Below the pieces are notes generated by a model. It worked only from the letters and a program-made list of their open reading frames with translations, was not told the origin of the DNA and made no database searches. DNA of 37,069 nt from CAYUZU01 sp964448675 (GTDB lineage: Bacteria > Planctomycetota > Phycisphaerae > UBA1845 > Fen-1342). Positions 1 to 8,271 of the stretch are shown here, in pieces (position 1 is the stretch's first letter; every line of letters begins with the position of its first letter). The stretch spans positions 1-37,069 of the forward strand of contig CAYUZU010000038.1 of the NCBI GenBank assembly GCA_964448675.1, in the 5' to 3' direction. The position numbers and the translations under genes were made by a program.

Positions 1-51
1 CAGTTAGACCACACGAAGGCCGCTTTTTCAATCCACCGTGAATAATCCGGG

Positions 52-1857
52 TTAGGGCAGGTAGGCCTTGTACCCGAAGGCATAGCCGAAGAAGGGCATC
101 TCTGGCTCCGGGCCACCAGGGCCATCCGGATCATACACGAACGCGGCACATTGAGCAGGCGTCACCACGTCGAACTCCTGCTGCAGGTACACGGCTTCAG
201 CCGGATCCACGACATTGAATTTCCGAATCGTCTCGAATTGTCGAAGATATGCTCGCCCGCGCGTAAGAGCTGCGTCCGCAGATGCCCCAAAAGGCAGCTC
301 CCGAACCGGCGCCAACGCGAGCGTGGTCTGATCGTCCGCGGGCACAACTACCTCTGATACCACCGAGCCGCCAGTGGCCCCGATGGCGAAGCGCATCCCA
401 CCCACGCCCGCTAAACCGCACAGCGTCCGGCCCGCCTCCATGGTGTGCGTGCAAGCAATCACCGGCAGAGCGGGCTGCCGAACATCAATCACGACAAACG
501 ACGCCGAGCCCCAGCCATGCGCCACCAGCGCCACATCATCGAGCTGGGCCATGTAAATCGCCTCGAAGCCCACATCAATACTCTCGCGCGGCTGCGGATC
601 CGCCAGGTTCGCAACGTCGAACGCATGGATGTCGCTCGTGCCGCTGGTCACGTACAGGATGTCTTCAACTGCCGCCACGCCCATGACGTAGCTGGCCATC
701 AGTTCACTCGGTGGCATTTCGCGCAAGAGATAGAAGTCCCCGGGATCGGCATTATAGACGCTCACCCCGCCGGTTCCCCGCGCCACGTACAGCCTGCCGT
801 TCGCATGGGCCAAACCATAGTAGTCCGCTATTCCGTCGATCGGCATCCGGCTGATCGGCGCCAGCGCAGCGGGGTCAGATACATCACACCAGCCAATGTC
901 GCCGTCAGTCGAGATCGACCAGACTTCGCTGCCATCCAAAACACAGTGCCGTGGCTTGAAAACGAAACCCGGATGCGGCGTCTCGGCCAGAAACTGCGCA
1001 CCCTCGTCCACGTGCACCGTCTTCGTCACGATGTCCCACTCGGTCCAATCCGCGTTATAGACCGTGAGCGTCACGGTCAGGTTGCGCGAGCACTGGTGGT
1101 AGGCGATCGCGTCGTTGCAGTAGGTGCCGTCGCCGAAGTCCCAGAACGTCCAGGCCGGGTTGCCCTGCGTCGGCGCCACAAACTTGATCCGCAGCCCCTT
1201 TTCAACCGGGTTGCCAGCGTTGGGCAGCGTGATCGGATCCCAGTCTTCCTCCCAATCCACGTCGCCATTCGGATCCACCAACGGCGTTACGGCCACGAGT
1301 TGCTCGATCGTGAAGTCCGCGCTCAACTCCTCCGGCTCGCTTGCCACCACCTCGATCGTGTCGCGGGCCAATCCGACATCGCCGTCCGCGTCGATCACGG
1401 CCAGCTGCACCAGGTAGGCCCCCGGCTCGGCAAAGGCGTGCTGGTAGTTCGCCCCGCCGTCCGGCACGAAGACCGGGCTGTCCGGATCCTCGTAGAACCA
1501 CCAGTCATACTGCAATTCGCCCCCCGCCCCGCGCGACGCCGACGCATCAAACGACACGACCGTCGACCCCGGCGCCTGCGCATAGTTGAACTCCGCAATC
1601 GGCCGGTCGCCCGCCCCGTCGCCCGGCTCCAGCGGCTGCCCGGGCACCAGCTCCAGCGGCGGAACCGCTACCGGCAACAACGGCCGCAGGTCGAACGGAT
1701 TCAACCCCCCCGCCGCCTCGAGCGACCAGTTCTCGACCGGACCGCCGTGCCCCGCCCCCAGCAGCGACTGCCCAAACCCCGGAACCGAAAGAACGACCGC
1801 GCACGCGATAAGCACACCGGCGGCGCAACGACACCGTCGCACATACAGTGATACCAC
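52..1857 (-). CDS. Secreted PKD-domain protein with LVIVD-type beta-propeller
   Basis: The GTG start at 1857 gives 601 residues. AAGGA lies 4 bases upstream, and the frame upstream of it looks non-coding. An Arg-rich start followed by a hydrophobic stretch (about residues 11-28, ending PGFGQ) is a signal peptide, so the protein is exported. Two PKD-like Ig folds follow: residues 85-171, with 'VSFDASAS' and 'DADGD', and residues 179-283, with the hallmark 'WDFGDG' at 239-244. Residues about 300-601 are repeating blocks such as 'GRLYVARGTGGVSVYN' and 'VFVIDVRQPALP'-like segments, resembling LVIVD/choice-of-anchor propellers common in planctomycete surface proteins. No catalytic residues or C-terminal anchor are visible. 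A cell-surface or extracellular binding role is inferred. The gene is isolated by long non-coding DNA on its 5' side. Confidence 0.8.
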   Translation of the reverse strand: MVSLYVRRCRCAAGVLIACAVVLSVPGFGQSLLGAGHGGPVENWSLEAAGGLNPFDLRPLLPVAVPPLELVPGQPLEPGDGAGDRPIAEFNYAQAPGSTVVSFDASASRGAGGELQYDWWFYEDPDSPVFVPDGGANYQHAFAEPGAYLVQLAVIDADGDVGLARDTIEVVASEPEELSADFTIEQLVAVTPLVDPNGDVDWEEDWDPITLPNAGNPVEKGLRIKFVAPTQGNPAWTFWDFGDGTYCNDAIAYHQCSRNLTVTLTVYNADWTEWDIVTKTVHVDEGAQFLAETPHPGFVFKPRHCVLDGSEVWSISTDGDIGWCDVSDPAALAPISRMPIDGIADYYGLAHANGRLYVARGTGGVSVYNADPGDFYLLREMPPSELMASYVMGVAAVEDILYVTSGTSDIHAFDVANLADPQPRESIDVGFEAIYMAQLDDVALVAHGWGSASFVVIDVRQPALPVIACTHTMEAGRTLCGLAGVGGMRFAIGATGGSVVSEVVVPADDQTTLALAPVRELPFGASADAALTRGRAYLRQFETIRKFNVVDPAEAVYLQQEFDVVTPAQCAAFVYDPDGPGGPEPEMPFFGYAFGYKAYLP

Positions 1858-2680
1858 GCTGTCCTTCCCTTCCCGGATCCGGTCACGACTTGCGTCGCGT
1901 GTGAAGCGGTCCGAATAACGTGACGCTTCACAGCCTAGCGAGTGTCGCTCCCGAATCCTAGCGAATTCGGCGAGAACCAATGCAATGGTGCCAACCGAAA
2001 ACCGCTCCCGCAAGCGAGAAGGTGACAAATTGGTCAAAATAGGAAGACCGCCACCATGGCCACATGGCAGAGTGGCGATTTTATAAAGTAGTCTGGCTAC
2101 GAGGAATAGGAGGTCCAGGACCACCCGACCCGCTTCACACGCTCCAAAGCCCCCATCAGCCCAGGACCGATAACCTCCCGCCTTCTTCTCCCCTTCACAT
2201 CCGGCCCGATTCCAATCCACTGGCGGCGCATAAGCTGAGCGGCGCTCGCCCCACCGAACGCCGGGCCCCCTGGTATGCATGGGACGCCATCTACCCAATG
2301 TCCATCCAGCGCCGCGCAACCTGTTGGCCCAACGGTCATTCACATCGGCCAGGCTGCAGTCTGGCTTGAGGCTCGCCCACGTCACCGCCGAAATGCGTCA
2401 CGGCCGCAGGGCGTGTCTTGTTAAATGTCTCGAAATACGAGGTTCAATACGTCGCCGAGCGGCTTGCGAATCCCTTCCATGCACCAGCTCGGTGCGAACT
2501 CCCAGCACACACGCTCGACAACCTGCGCCCGATATCCTCCGCCGGCAGGCAAAGGGTATCGAGCCGACTCGCGTCAGATCATAGTCGCAATGTCAATCCT
2601 CCGCACGGCCGAGGCCTTTACGCCCGACACCCACCCCGACCGTGTTCACGGATTATTGATAGCCGATACATCATATCAGG
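1858..2680. other. 823-base gene-free stretch, less GC-rich than flanking genes
   Basis: This lies between the 3' end of the antiporter gene and the start of the PKD gene. Several open frames cross it, including an N-terminal extension of the PKD frame, but they are Arg/Gly/Pro/Ser-rich, share no recognisable motif and have no convincing ribosome site. By eye its base composition is closer to even than the genes around it. It contains the inverted and direct repeats listed separately near 1900-1964. I see no terminator, tRNA or mobile-element end. Confidence 0.5.
1900..1932. promoter_or_regulatory. 9-bp inverted repeat upstream of the PKD gene
   Basis: TGTGAAGCG (1900-1908) and CGCTTCACA (1924-1932) form a perfect 9-bp inverted repeat with a 15-base spacer, 43 bases upstream of the GTG start. 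Directly beyond it, CCTAGCGA occurs twice in the same orientation (1934-1941 and 1957-1964). The arrangement looks like an operator or a leader hairpin for the minus-strand gene. No known regulator is recognised. Confidence 0.3.
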
Positions 2681-4501
2681 TCAAGCCCCCGAGCGCTCCC
2701 CCGCCCGCTGCTGGTCCTGGCGCAGGGCCAAGAGAAGGTCGCGCTGCTCTACCATGCCGATCACACGCCGCCCCTGCTCGTTCTCCAGCACCGCGATCGA
2801 CCCCAGGTCCGTATCATGAAACTTGTTCGCCAGCTCCTCCAGCGGGGTGTGGCGCAACGCCGTCGGCGTGTCCCCGCGCGCCAGGTCGGTCGCCGTCACC
2901 AGGTTGCGGATGTTCGGGATGTAGAGGATGTGCCGCAGGTCGGCATAGTGAATCATGCCGACGTACTCCCCCTCGTCTCCCACGACTGGAAAATGGTTGT
3001 AGCGGCTCTTCTCCACGAAGTGCAGCACGTCGTCCAGCTGCGCCGACGCCGACAGCACCTTCACGTTCGACCGCATGATATGCCGCACCTGGAGGTCGTT
3101 GCCCGCGACCGGCCGTGGCGCCCGGCCCGGCTTGACCGTCCGCGACAGCGCCTCCCACGCCTGATGCAGGATCGATTCCGACTCGTGCCCCGGCGTCCGC
3201 CGCCGGCGCAAGAGCGTAACCGCCTTGACCTCGCCGCTGCGCATCGCGACCTGCTTCAGGGCGATGGGCCCGACCAGTTCGAACACGACGATCGACCCCA
3301 GGATAACGGTCTGAAACGCCTCCGCCGCCGGATGCGCGACGAACTCGCCGTCTTGCACCGTGCCCCACGTCGACGTCAGGAAGGCCGCCAGCCCAATCGC
3401 CACCCCGGCCTGGCACAACATGCCCAGGCCGATGCTCGGGCTGAAATCAGGATCGTGCAGCGACCGCACCCCCAGCCAGCCGCCGATGGCCTTCCCCGCG
3501 ATCCGCAGCGAAACATACGCCAGCCCCACCCACCCGATGTGCCACAGGTCGCTGACGTGCAGGTTGAACCCCGCCAGCACGAAGAACAACGCGAAGATCG
3601 GCCCCGAGAAGCTCCGCAGTGCGTTGTGGAACGGCTCCTGGTCCGGCGTGATGTTGGCGAATGTCGACCCGATAAACAGGGACACCAGCAAGAAGCTGTA
3701 TGACAGGTGCAGCGTGTCGGCGAGCGTCTCGCGAAACGCCCCCAGCACCACCAGCGCCCCGATGAAGATCAGCATGAAATCCGCAATCGTCATGCGGATA
3801 TACAGCACGCTCAGCAGGAAGCCAACCGCCACGCCCAGCCCGATGCTGCCCACGCTCGTCAGCAGCAGGTCCAGCCACAGCCAGCGCCCCGTGCTGTAGC
3901 TCGACTCGATCAGCCCCGTCCACGACAGCACCATGAACGCTGCGTGAAAGAGCACGATACAGAGAATGTTGTTGATCGCGGTCATCGTGAGGATCGCGTC
4001 GGCGTTGGGTCCCTTGGCCTCGTACTCGCGTAGCACCAGCAGCGTCGCCGCCGGCGCTGTCGCCACCCCGACCACCCCCAGTAGCAGCCCGAACGCGACA
4101 GTGGTCCCCGCCGTGAAACCCTGCGTCAGCAGCGCCACTGCCGTACAGCCACCCCCCACCAGCACCAGCACGCACAGCAGCTTGGTCAGCGTCAGCCGCA
4201 ACACGCGTGGCGCGACGGCGTGAAAGTGCCGCGCCTCGAACACATTGCCGATCGAGAACATGATCAGCCCGAGGGCAATCGACCGCACGCCGTGAAGCTG
4301 CCGCGCCGCCCCGCCCAGCGTCCCGGCGGGCGCCGGGCCGAAGGTGCCGGTCTCGACGTACGACAGGAGGTAATGCAGCAGCACCCCGCCGACGAGGTAT
4401 CCAACGACCCGCGGCAGACGGAAGAGCGCCCCGCCGTAGCCGCCCACGATGGCGGCCAGGAGCATGAGTGCAGCCAGGAGTGCCGGGTCGGCCAGTTTCA
4501 C
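2681..4501 (-). CDS. CPA-family cation/proton antiporter with C-terminal CBS pair
   Basis: A 606-residue membrane protein from the GTG at 4501. The Arg-rich 29 codons before it, back to an ATG at 4588, look non-coding. About 450 residues form many hydrophobic helices beginning 'LLAALMLLAAIVGGYGG', with the antiporter-like segment 'ATAPAATLLVL' in a broken-helix position followed by 'TMTAINNILCIVLF'. The C-terminus carries two CBS motifs, from 'VRHIMRSNVKVLSASAQ' to 'VIGMVEQRDLLLALRQ', which usually bind adenine nucleotides and gate transport. The family exchanges Na+ or K+ for H+ across the cytoplasmic membrane. The place where family members usually carry ND or DD reads NN here, so coupling may differ. 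It stands alone, with no operon partner. The substrate cannot be told from sequence. Confidence 0.82.
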   Translation of the reverse strand: MKLADPALLAALMLLAAIVGGYGGALFRLPRVVGYLVGGVLLHYLLSYVETGTFGPAPAGTLGGAARQLHGVRSIALGLIMFSIGNVFEARHFHAVAPRVLRLTLTKLLCVLVLVGGGCTAVALLTQGFTAGTTVAFGLLLGVVGVATAPAATLLVLREYEAKGPNADAILTMTAINNILCIVLFHAAFMVLSWTGLIESSYSTGRWLWLDLLLTSVGSIGLGVAVGFLLSVLYIRMTIADFMLIFIGALVVLGAFRETLADTLHLSYSFLLVSLFIGSTFANITPDQEPFHNALRSFSGPIFALFFVLAGFNLHVSDLWHIGWVGLAYVSLRIAGKAIGGWLGVRSLHDPDFSPSIGLGMLCQAGVAIGLAAFLTSTWGTVQDGEFVAHPAAEAFQTVILGSIVVFELVGPIALKQVAMRSGEVKAVTLLRRRRTPGHESESILHQAWEALSRTVKPGRAPRPVAGNDLQVRHIMRSNVKVLSASAQLDDVLHFVEKSRYNHFPVVGDEGEYVGMIHYADLRHILYIPNIRNLVTATDLARGDTPTALRHTPLEELANKFHDTDLGSIAVLENEQGRRVIGMVEQRDLLLALRQDQQRAGERSGA

Positions 4502-4885
4502 AACGCACCGGGTCTGCGGAAGCGGTGGACGGGTCGGCGACCGCTGCCGACCGAAGCTACACCGCGTTATACGGCTGCGGGCGCGCATCTTAGCGGTCCC
4601 CGGCAGAAACGAAAGCTCTCGCCCGCGTCGGGGTAGCGCATGAACGGCATTTCAGATGCCGCCGCGGCGATCGGCCGCGGTGCCGGCGGCCAGGGTTCGC
4701 CACATGGTGACGCGGCCGGGAATGTGGTCCCGGGTGGGGAGTTCCGCCGCGCCGGGTCCGCGGAGAAGCCGGCATCTTCAGGTGCCAGGCGGTGCGGCGG
4801 TCGCCAGATCCTCCCCTGCAGTGAAGGGCACGTCTCGTCCGCCGGCGGCGGCCGGATGGTGCCCCGCGGCGCGGCGGCGGCGACC
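4502..4885. other. Very GC-rich gene-free stretch with two similar stem-loops
   Basis: This stretch separates the divergent antiporter gene and tRNA-Val. No frame has convincing protein content. GGCATTTCAGATGCC (4646-4660) and GGCATCTTCAGGTGCC (4771-4786) are two near-identical short hairpins with TTCA-type loops, possibly copies of a small interspersed palindrome. The rest is CCG/GGC-rich sequence of low complexity. Confidence 0.4.
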
Positions 4886-4913
4886 TTGCCACTGCGTTTG
4901 TGAGTGGTATGAT
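4886..4913 (+). promoter_or_regulatory. Sigma-70-type promoter of tRNA-Val
   Basis: A -35 box TTGCCA (4886-4891), a 16-base spacer and a -10 box TATGAT (4908-4913) lie 16 bases before the mature tRNA. Transcription would start near 4920. The boxes stand out against very GC-rich surroundings. Confidence 0.6.
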
Positions 4914-4929
4914 GTAGGATTGACTGTGC

Positions 4930-5003
4930 GGGCGTTTAGCTCAGTCGGCTAGAGCGCATCCTTCACACGGATGAGGTCACTGGTTCGAGTCCAGTAACGC
5001 CCA
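4930..5003 (+). tRNA. tRNA-Val (anticodon CAC)
   Basis: A full cloverleaf can be drawn. The acceptor stem is GGGCGTT/AACGCCC (4930-4936 and 4996-5002), with discriminator A at 5003. The D arm is GCTC/GAGC, the anticodon stem CATCC/GGATG encloses loop TTCACAC (anticodon CAC, reading GUG), and the T arm is ACTGG/CCAGT with loop TTCGAGT. CCA is not encoded. It has its own promoter just upstream. A minus-strand reading frame runs antisense through its 3' part. Confidence 0.96.
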
Positions 5004-5362
5004 GTGCCTACCGCTGGCCTGCGTCCGTTCCCCGCGGGCCTGTTGCCGCGTCGCGCTTTGCGACTTCCGCGGCGGCCATCACCTGCCCGCATTCCGGGGC
5101 GTCGTCCGCGGGCGTTGCGGGCCAGGTGGCAGCCGCAGTGCCGGCACACCCTCCCGGCTCGCCGGATGGCATGCCGGCGCTCGATCCGTTTGGCGACGAT
5201 GTAACCACCAACCGCTCCCAATACCCATCCCGCAAGGCCGAGTGCGCTCCAATGGACCAGGACCCGCCGCCAGTAGTCCGCGGCCCCGATGGCCGTGACC
5301 ATCGCCTCCACGATGCCCGCGAGCAACCCGGTCGCGGCGCCCCACAGGACGAACTTCTGCAC
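4949..5362 (-). CDS. Small membrane protein with degenerate zinc ribbon, probable frameshift
   Basis: From the GTG at 5362 (an alternative TTG lies at 5404), two hydrophobic helices 'FVLWGAATGLLAGIVEAMV' and 'WSALGLAGWVLGAVGGYIV' are followed by 'RVCRHCGCHLARNARG'. Many planctomycete membrane proteins carry a ribbon of the form CxxCGYDLRG...CPECG at such a place. Here the first half is in this frame, but 'APECGQVMAA' appears in the next frame. That second frame stops at 5008, just outside the tRNA, whereas the annotated frame runs to 4949 antisense to tRNA-Val. A single indel near 5100, either real or a sequencing error, would explain this. The third ribbon Cys is also replaced by Ala. Function is unknown. 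It follows the dockerin-like gene by 64 bases (22 from the TTG). Confidence 0.45.
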   Translation of the reverse strand: MQKFVLWGAATGLLAGIVEAMVTAIGAADYWRRVLVHWSALGLAGWVLGAVGGYIVAKRIERRHAIRRAGRVCRHCGCHLARNARGRRPGMRAGDGRRGSRKARRGNRPAGNGRRPAVGTGRYWTRTSDLIRVKDAL

Positions 5363-5426
5363 GTTGACAAGCTTCCCACGACCAACCGAACCGCACGCCG
5401 GCAACGCACCTGGTGCGTGTCACATA

Positions 5427-5909
5427 TCACGGACAGGTCGTGTTTTGCAGCGCGACGAACGGATCGATGTCGCGCCAACTGACCGTGCCGCTATTGTCGA
5501 CATCATTGCTTTCGAACGAGCAGCTCGGCGCGGCGCCGTAGACCTGCATGTGCAGCGCGGTCCAAGCCGACACATTGTCATTCTGGGCGGCGACGAAGAA
5601 GTCGATATCGCGCCAGTTGATGCTGCCGTCGCAGTTGCTGTCGCCGGGGCAGAGCGAAGGTGTCGGCGGGGCCGCACCGGGCCAGAAGCCCCCCGTGAGC
5701 GACAGCGTACCGCCGCTCAGCGACAACGCGCCGTCCGTGTCCGGCTGACCGATCGTCCCCGAAAGCTCGAGTGGGCCGCCGGCCGTCCACATCTGGCCGC
5801 CGCCGTCGATGGTGTACCAATCCATGGTGAGACGCTGTCCGAATGAGGCGTCCCCGGCCCAAATGGCGATGAAGAGAAAGGTCGCCAGAATGTCGCTGAT
5901 CTGACGCAT
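5427..5909 (-). CDS. Secreted dockerin-like protein with two EF-hand loops
   Basis: 160 residues from the ATG at 5909, with GGAG about 7 bases upstream. An upstream in-frame ATG at 5972 would destroy the signal peptide. The N-terminus 'MRQISDILATFLFIAIW...SFGQ' is a signal sequence. A central region 'YTIDGGGQMWTAGG...LSGTIGQPD' matches a short beta domain often seen next to dockerins in planctomycetes. The C-terminus has paired loops 'GDSNCDGSINWRDIDFFV' and 'DVDNSGTVSWRDIDPFV', each with the D-x-N/D-x-D/S-G-x-[IV] calcium pattern of dockerin repeats. Terminal Cys residues could form a disulfide. An extracellular role is likely, but no cohesin partner is seen. It lies between the repeat protein and the small membrane protein, all on the minus strand. 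Confidence 0.8.
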   Translation of the reverse strand: MRQISDILATFLFIAIWAGDASFGQRLTMDWYTIDGGGQMWTAGGPLELSGTIGQPDTDGALSLSGGTLSLTGGFWPGAAPPTPSLCPGDSNCDGSINWRDIDFFVAAQNDNVSAWTALHMQVYGAAPSCSFESNDVDNSGTVSWRDIDPFVALQNTTCP

Positions 5910-5991
5910 GGCTGGTCTCCGTCTTTGAGTTTGACGCCGGGCACCCGTGCTCCGATCAGACAATCCATGCACGGGTGCCGCAGCGGGCTTG

Positions 5992-8142
5992 CTAGTCTTG
6001 GGTCAATGCGACGTCACGTGGGGCAGCGAGCGTGCCGGGGGGCGGCACGATGCCGACCCGCTGTTCGTAATTCACGCCGCGATCTGCTGACACGCCATAG
6101 GCGTCGGGATGCAGGTACGTGCCTTGCTCGTTCTCGGGCTTGTCGACCTCGACGGGGATTCGGTTGGCATTGGCCCAGGGATCCTGGCGAATACCGGTGA
6201 CCTGCCAGGAGACCTTGACGCGTGGCTTGTCTGTCTGAATGACGAAGGTGTTCCCGCGGATTTCCTCCGCCACGATCGCCTGCGCGAACTGTCCGATCAC
6301 CGTGAGCTGGTAGCGAAAGTCTCGGTTGAGCGTCTCGAACCAGTCCGGCAACTTGACCACCGCGAAGCCATCCACATCCGTCGTGACATTGCCGTTGTAG
6401 ACGTTCATCATGTCCGGGCTCTCGACGAACGAGTGCATCAGGTATTTGTGCTCGGGGTCGAGCGGGTGATCGATCTTGAACGAGCCACCACCCTTGCTGA
6501 GCCAGCCCGTGACGTTTACACCACCCACGAAGTAACCCGCGTAGCCGTAACCGGAACCGGCTTCCTGGCCGTAGACACCAGCGACGAGTGGAAATTCGTC
6601 AGCCGGCCCGACGTAACCGAGCCGTCCTTCGCTGTCATAGTTGGAGGTGTTCGTCCCAACGACACCCGCGCTGCTGCGGTTACCTTGCGTGAGAAAGTAC
6701 CCGCCGTAGCCATTGGTGTCCGTCCAGTGGCGACCGTAGACGCCAGCACCACCGTTGCCGTCAGCGAAGCCATGAACGCCCTTGTAGCGATGATGGCCAT
6801 AGACGCCAGCCCCATTATAGGTACCGTCCGATCTGAAGTACCCGCCGAAGCCTGTCGCGGTTGCATCGGTGCTGACGTTGCTGGACTTTCCGTAGACGCC
6901 GTAGGTGATCTCGGCATCAGTGCGCGTGGCCTCGGCGTACAGACCGTAGCCATTGTTGGCATCCAGTTCGACGTGAGTTCCGTAGCCGAGAAACCCCGGC
7001 ATGGGAGGGGACCAGACGTCGATCTTCTGGCCGAACGCCGTTCCAACCACATGCAGCGTGGCCTCGGGATCATTGGTGTTGATCCCCACGCCGCCCGCGG
7101 CGCGGATGAGGAACTGGTTGGGCCCGGTCGACCAGAATTCTTCATTGTGCGAATCCGCCCAGACAAACGTGCCTTCGTCGCCGTTGGTGTCGCCACCGCC
7201 GACGGCGTTCGGGTCGCGTACTTTTGCCAGCCGGCCTGCGGCGAAGCTGTACTCACCACCGGCGAGATTATGACTGCCGCCCGGGATCATGGCGTATTCC
7301 TGCGTGGCCTCGTTCTCTCGTCCGCCGGCGATGGTCGCCCAGCCGGCGACGTCACCGATCATGTTGTAGTCGCCCCCGGCAATGGTCGCGTTGTACGACG
7401 TGCCGATTTCGTTTCCGATGCCTCCACCGATCGTGGAATGCCACCCGTGTACGGAATTGAACCCGCCGCCGCCGATGGTCCCCGCGATGACGTTAGGATC
7501 GGCGTGGTTTGTGTAGTGACCGGCGATGAAGTTCGGCAAGTCGCCGGTCGGTTCAATCCGCAGCGCACGGCTGCCGTCGACGTGCAATTCCAAGGGGGTG
7601 TTATCGGTTGTACCGACGAAGTGCGTTCCGGGCGTCGTACCCTCATTACCTGTCATCGCCCAGAAATCCCCCTCACCGACATCGTCCACCCCATCCGCAA
7701 ACCCCGCCGGCATGTCCAGAATGCCGGCCCAGGGGACGGCCGTGGAGAGATGGGCGAATGACGCGTACGGCACCGTCGTCAGCCTTTGCCGCGGAGCCAG
7801 CGTCTCCCAGTCCCCCGAACCCGCGGGATACTCGGCCGCCACCTGCAGCCAGAGCGCGGTCCCGTCATAGATCCACCCCTCGGTCATTGAGAAATCGACC
7901 TCGACGGTGAACAGCCCGTCGAAGATCGGGTAGTCGCTGGGAGCTTCGAAGTAGGCAACGTCGTTGCCGTCCACTGGGGCATCCCACAGCGAAAACACGA
8001 AGTTGGCAGTGCCGGTAACCGGCGCGCCGTTCTGCTTCAGTAAACCCTGATACGTAAATGCTGTTCCAATCGGTTCTTGCGCCAATGCTGCTGCCGTCAG
8101 CCCCGCCAGCAACACCGCCGCGATCGCCACGTGCCATCTCAT
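5992..8142 (-). CDS. Large secreted repeat protein with head-like GGxxN repeats
   Basis: 716 residues from the ATG at 8142, with GGAGG 9 bases upstream. The signal peptide is 'MRWHVAIAAVLLAGLTAAALAQ'. Residues about 22-140 ('IGTAFTYQGLLKQNGAPVTG') form the N-terminal domain typical of planctomycete surface proteins. The middle has repeats such as 'TIGGGGFNSVHGWHSTIGGG', 'TIAGGDYNMIGDVAGWATIAGG' and 'MIPGGSHNLAGGEYSFAAG', the left-handed beta-roll pattern of trimeric adhesin heads. Then come 'GVYG/GYGGYF' repeats. The C-terminus is a conserved block ('SFKIDHPLDPEHKYLMHSF', 'NRDFRYQLTVIGQFAQ', 'VSWQVTGIRQDPWANANR') seen in this group and resembling tail-spike folding domains. No outer-membrane anchor barrel is visible. 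It is divergent from the sigma-factor gene. Confidence 0.78.
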   Translation of the reverse strand: MRWHVAIAAVLLAGLTAAALAQEPIGTAFTYQGLLKQNGAPVTGTANFVFSLWDAPVDGNDVAYFEAPSDYPIFDGLFTVEVDFSMTEGWIYDGTALWLQVAAEYPAGSGDWETLAPRQRLTTVPYASFAHLSTAVPWAGILDMPAGFADGVDDVGEGDFWAMTGNEGTTPGTHFVGTTDNTPLELHVDGSRALRIEPTGDLPNFIAGHYTNHADPNVIAGTIGGGGFNSVHGWHSTIGGGIGNEIGTSYNATIAGGDYNMIGDVAGWATIAGGRENEATQEYAMIPGGSHNLAGGEYSFAAGRLAKVRDPNAVGGGDTNGDEGTFVWADSHNEEFWSTGPNQFLIRAAGGVGINTNDPEATLHVVGTAFGQKIDVWSPPMPGFLGYGTHVELDANNGYGLYAEATRTDAEITYGVYGKSSNVSTDATATGFGGYFRSDGTYNGAGVYGHHRYKGVHGFADGNGGAGVYGRHWTDTNGYGGYFLTQGNRSSAGVVGTNTSNYDSEGRLGYVGPADEFPLVAGVYGQEAGSGYGYAGYFVGGVNVTGWLSKGGGSFKIDHPLDPEHKYLMHSFVESPDMMNVYNGNVTTDVDGFAVVKLPDWFETLNRDFRYQLTVIGQFAQAIVAEEIRGNTFVIQTDKPRVKVSWQVTGIRQDPWANANRIPVEVDKPENEQGTYLHPDAYGVSADRGVNYEQRVGIVPPPGTLAAPRDVALTQD

Positions 8143-8191
8143 GATCGAGCCTCCATTCAGAGAGCCTGGGTCCTCGGGAAAGCACCCGTGG

Positions 8192-8220
8192 TTGCTTCCC
8201 GCAGCTCTCTTCGCGATAAT
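8192..8220 (+). promoter_or_regulatory. Promoter of the sigma factor-kinase pair
   Basis: TTGCTT (8192-8197), a 17-base spacer and GATAAT (8215-8220) form a sigma-70-like promoter in the 129-base divergent region. A transcript would begin near 8227 and leave a leader of about 45 bases before the ATG at 8272. Confidence 0.45.
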
Positions 8221-8271
8221 GAGAGAAGAACACCGACAGGATTTTCGTATCCTTTCGTGGCCTCGGGGTTT

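Noticed and set aside
445..1851. 468-codon plus-strand open frame
   Set aside because: Arg/His-rich complement of the PKD protein gene, with no domain or ribosome site.
2064..2369. Possible small gene in the long gene-free stretch
   Set aside because: Overlapping frames on both strands are of equal quality, and none has a ribosome site, family motif or typical codon use.
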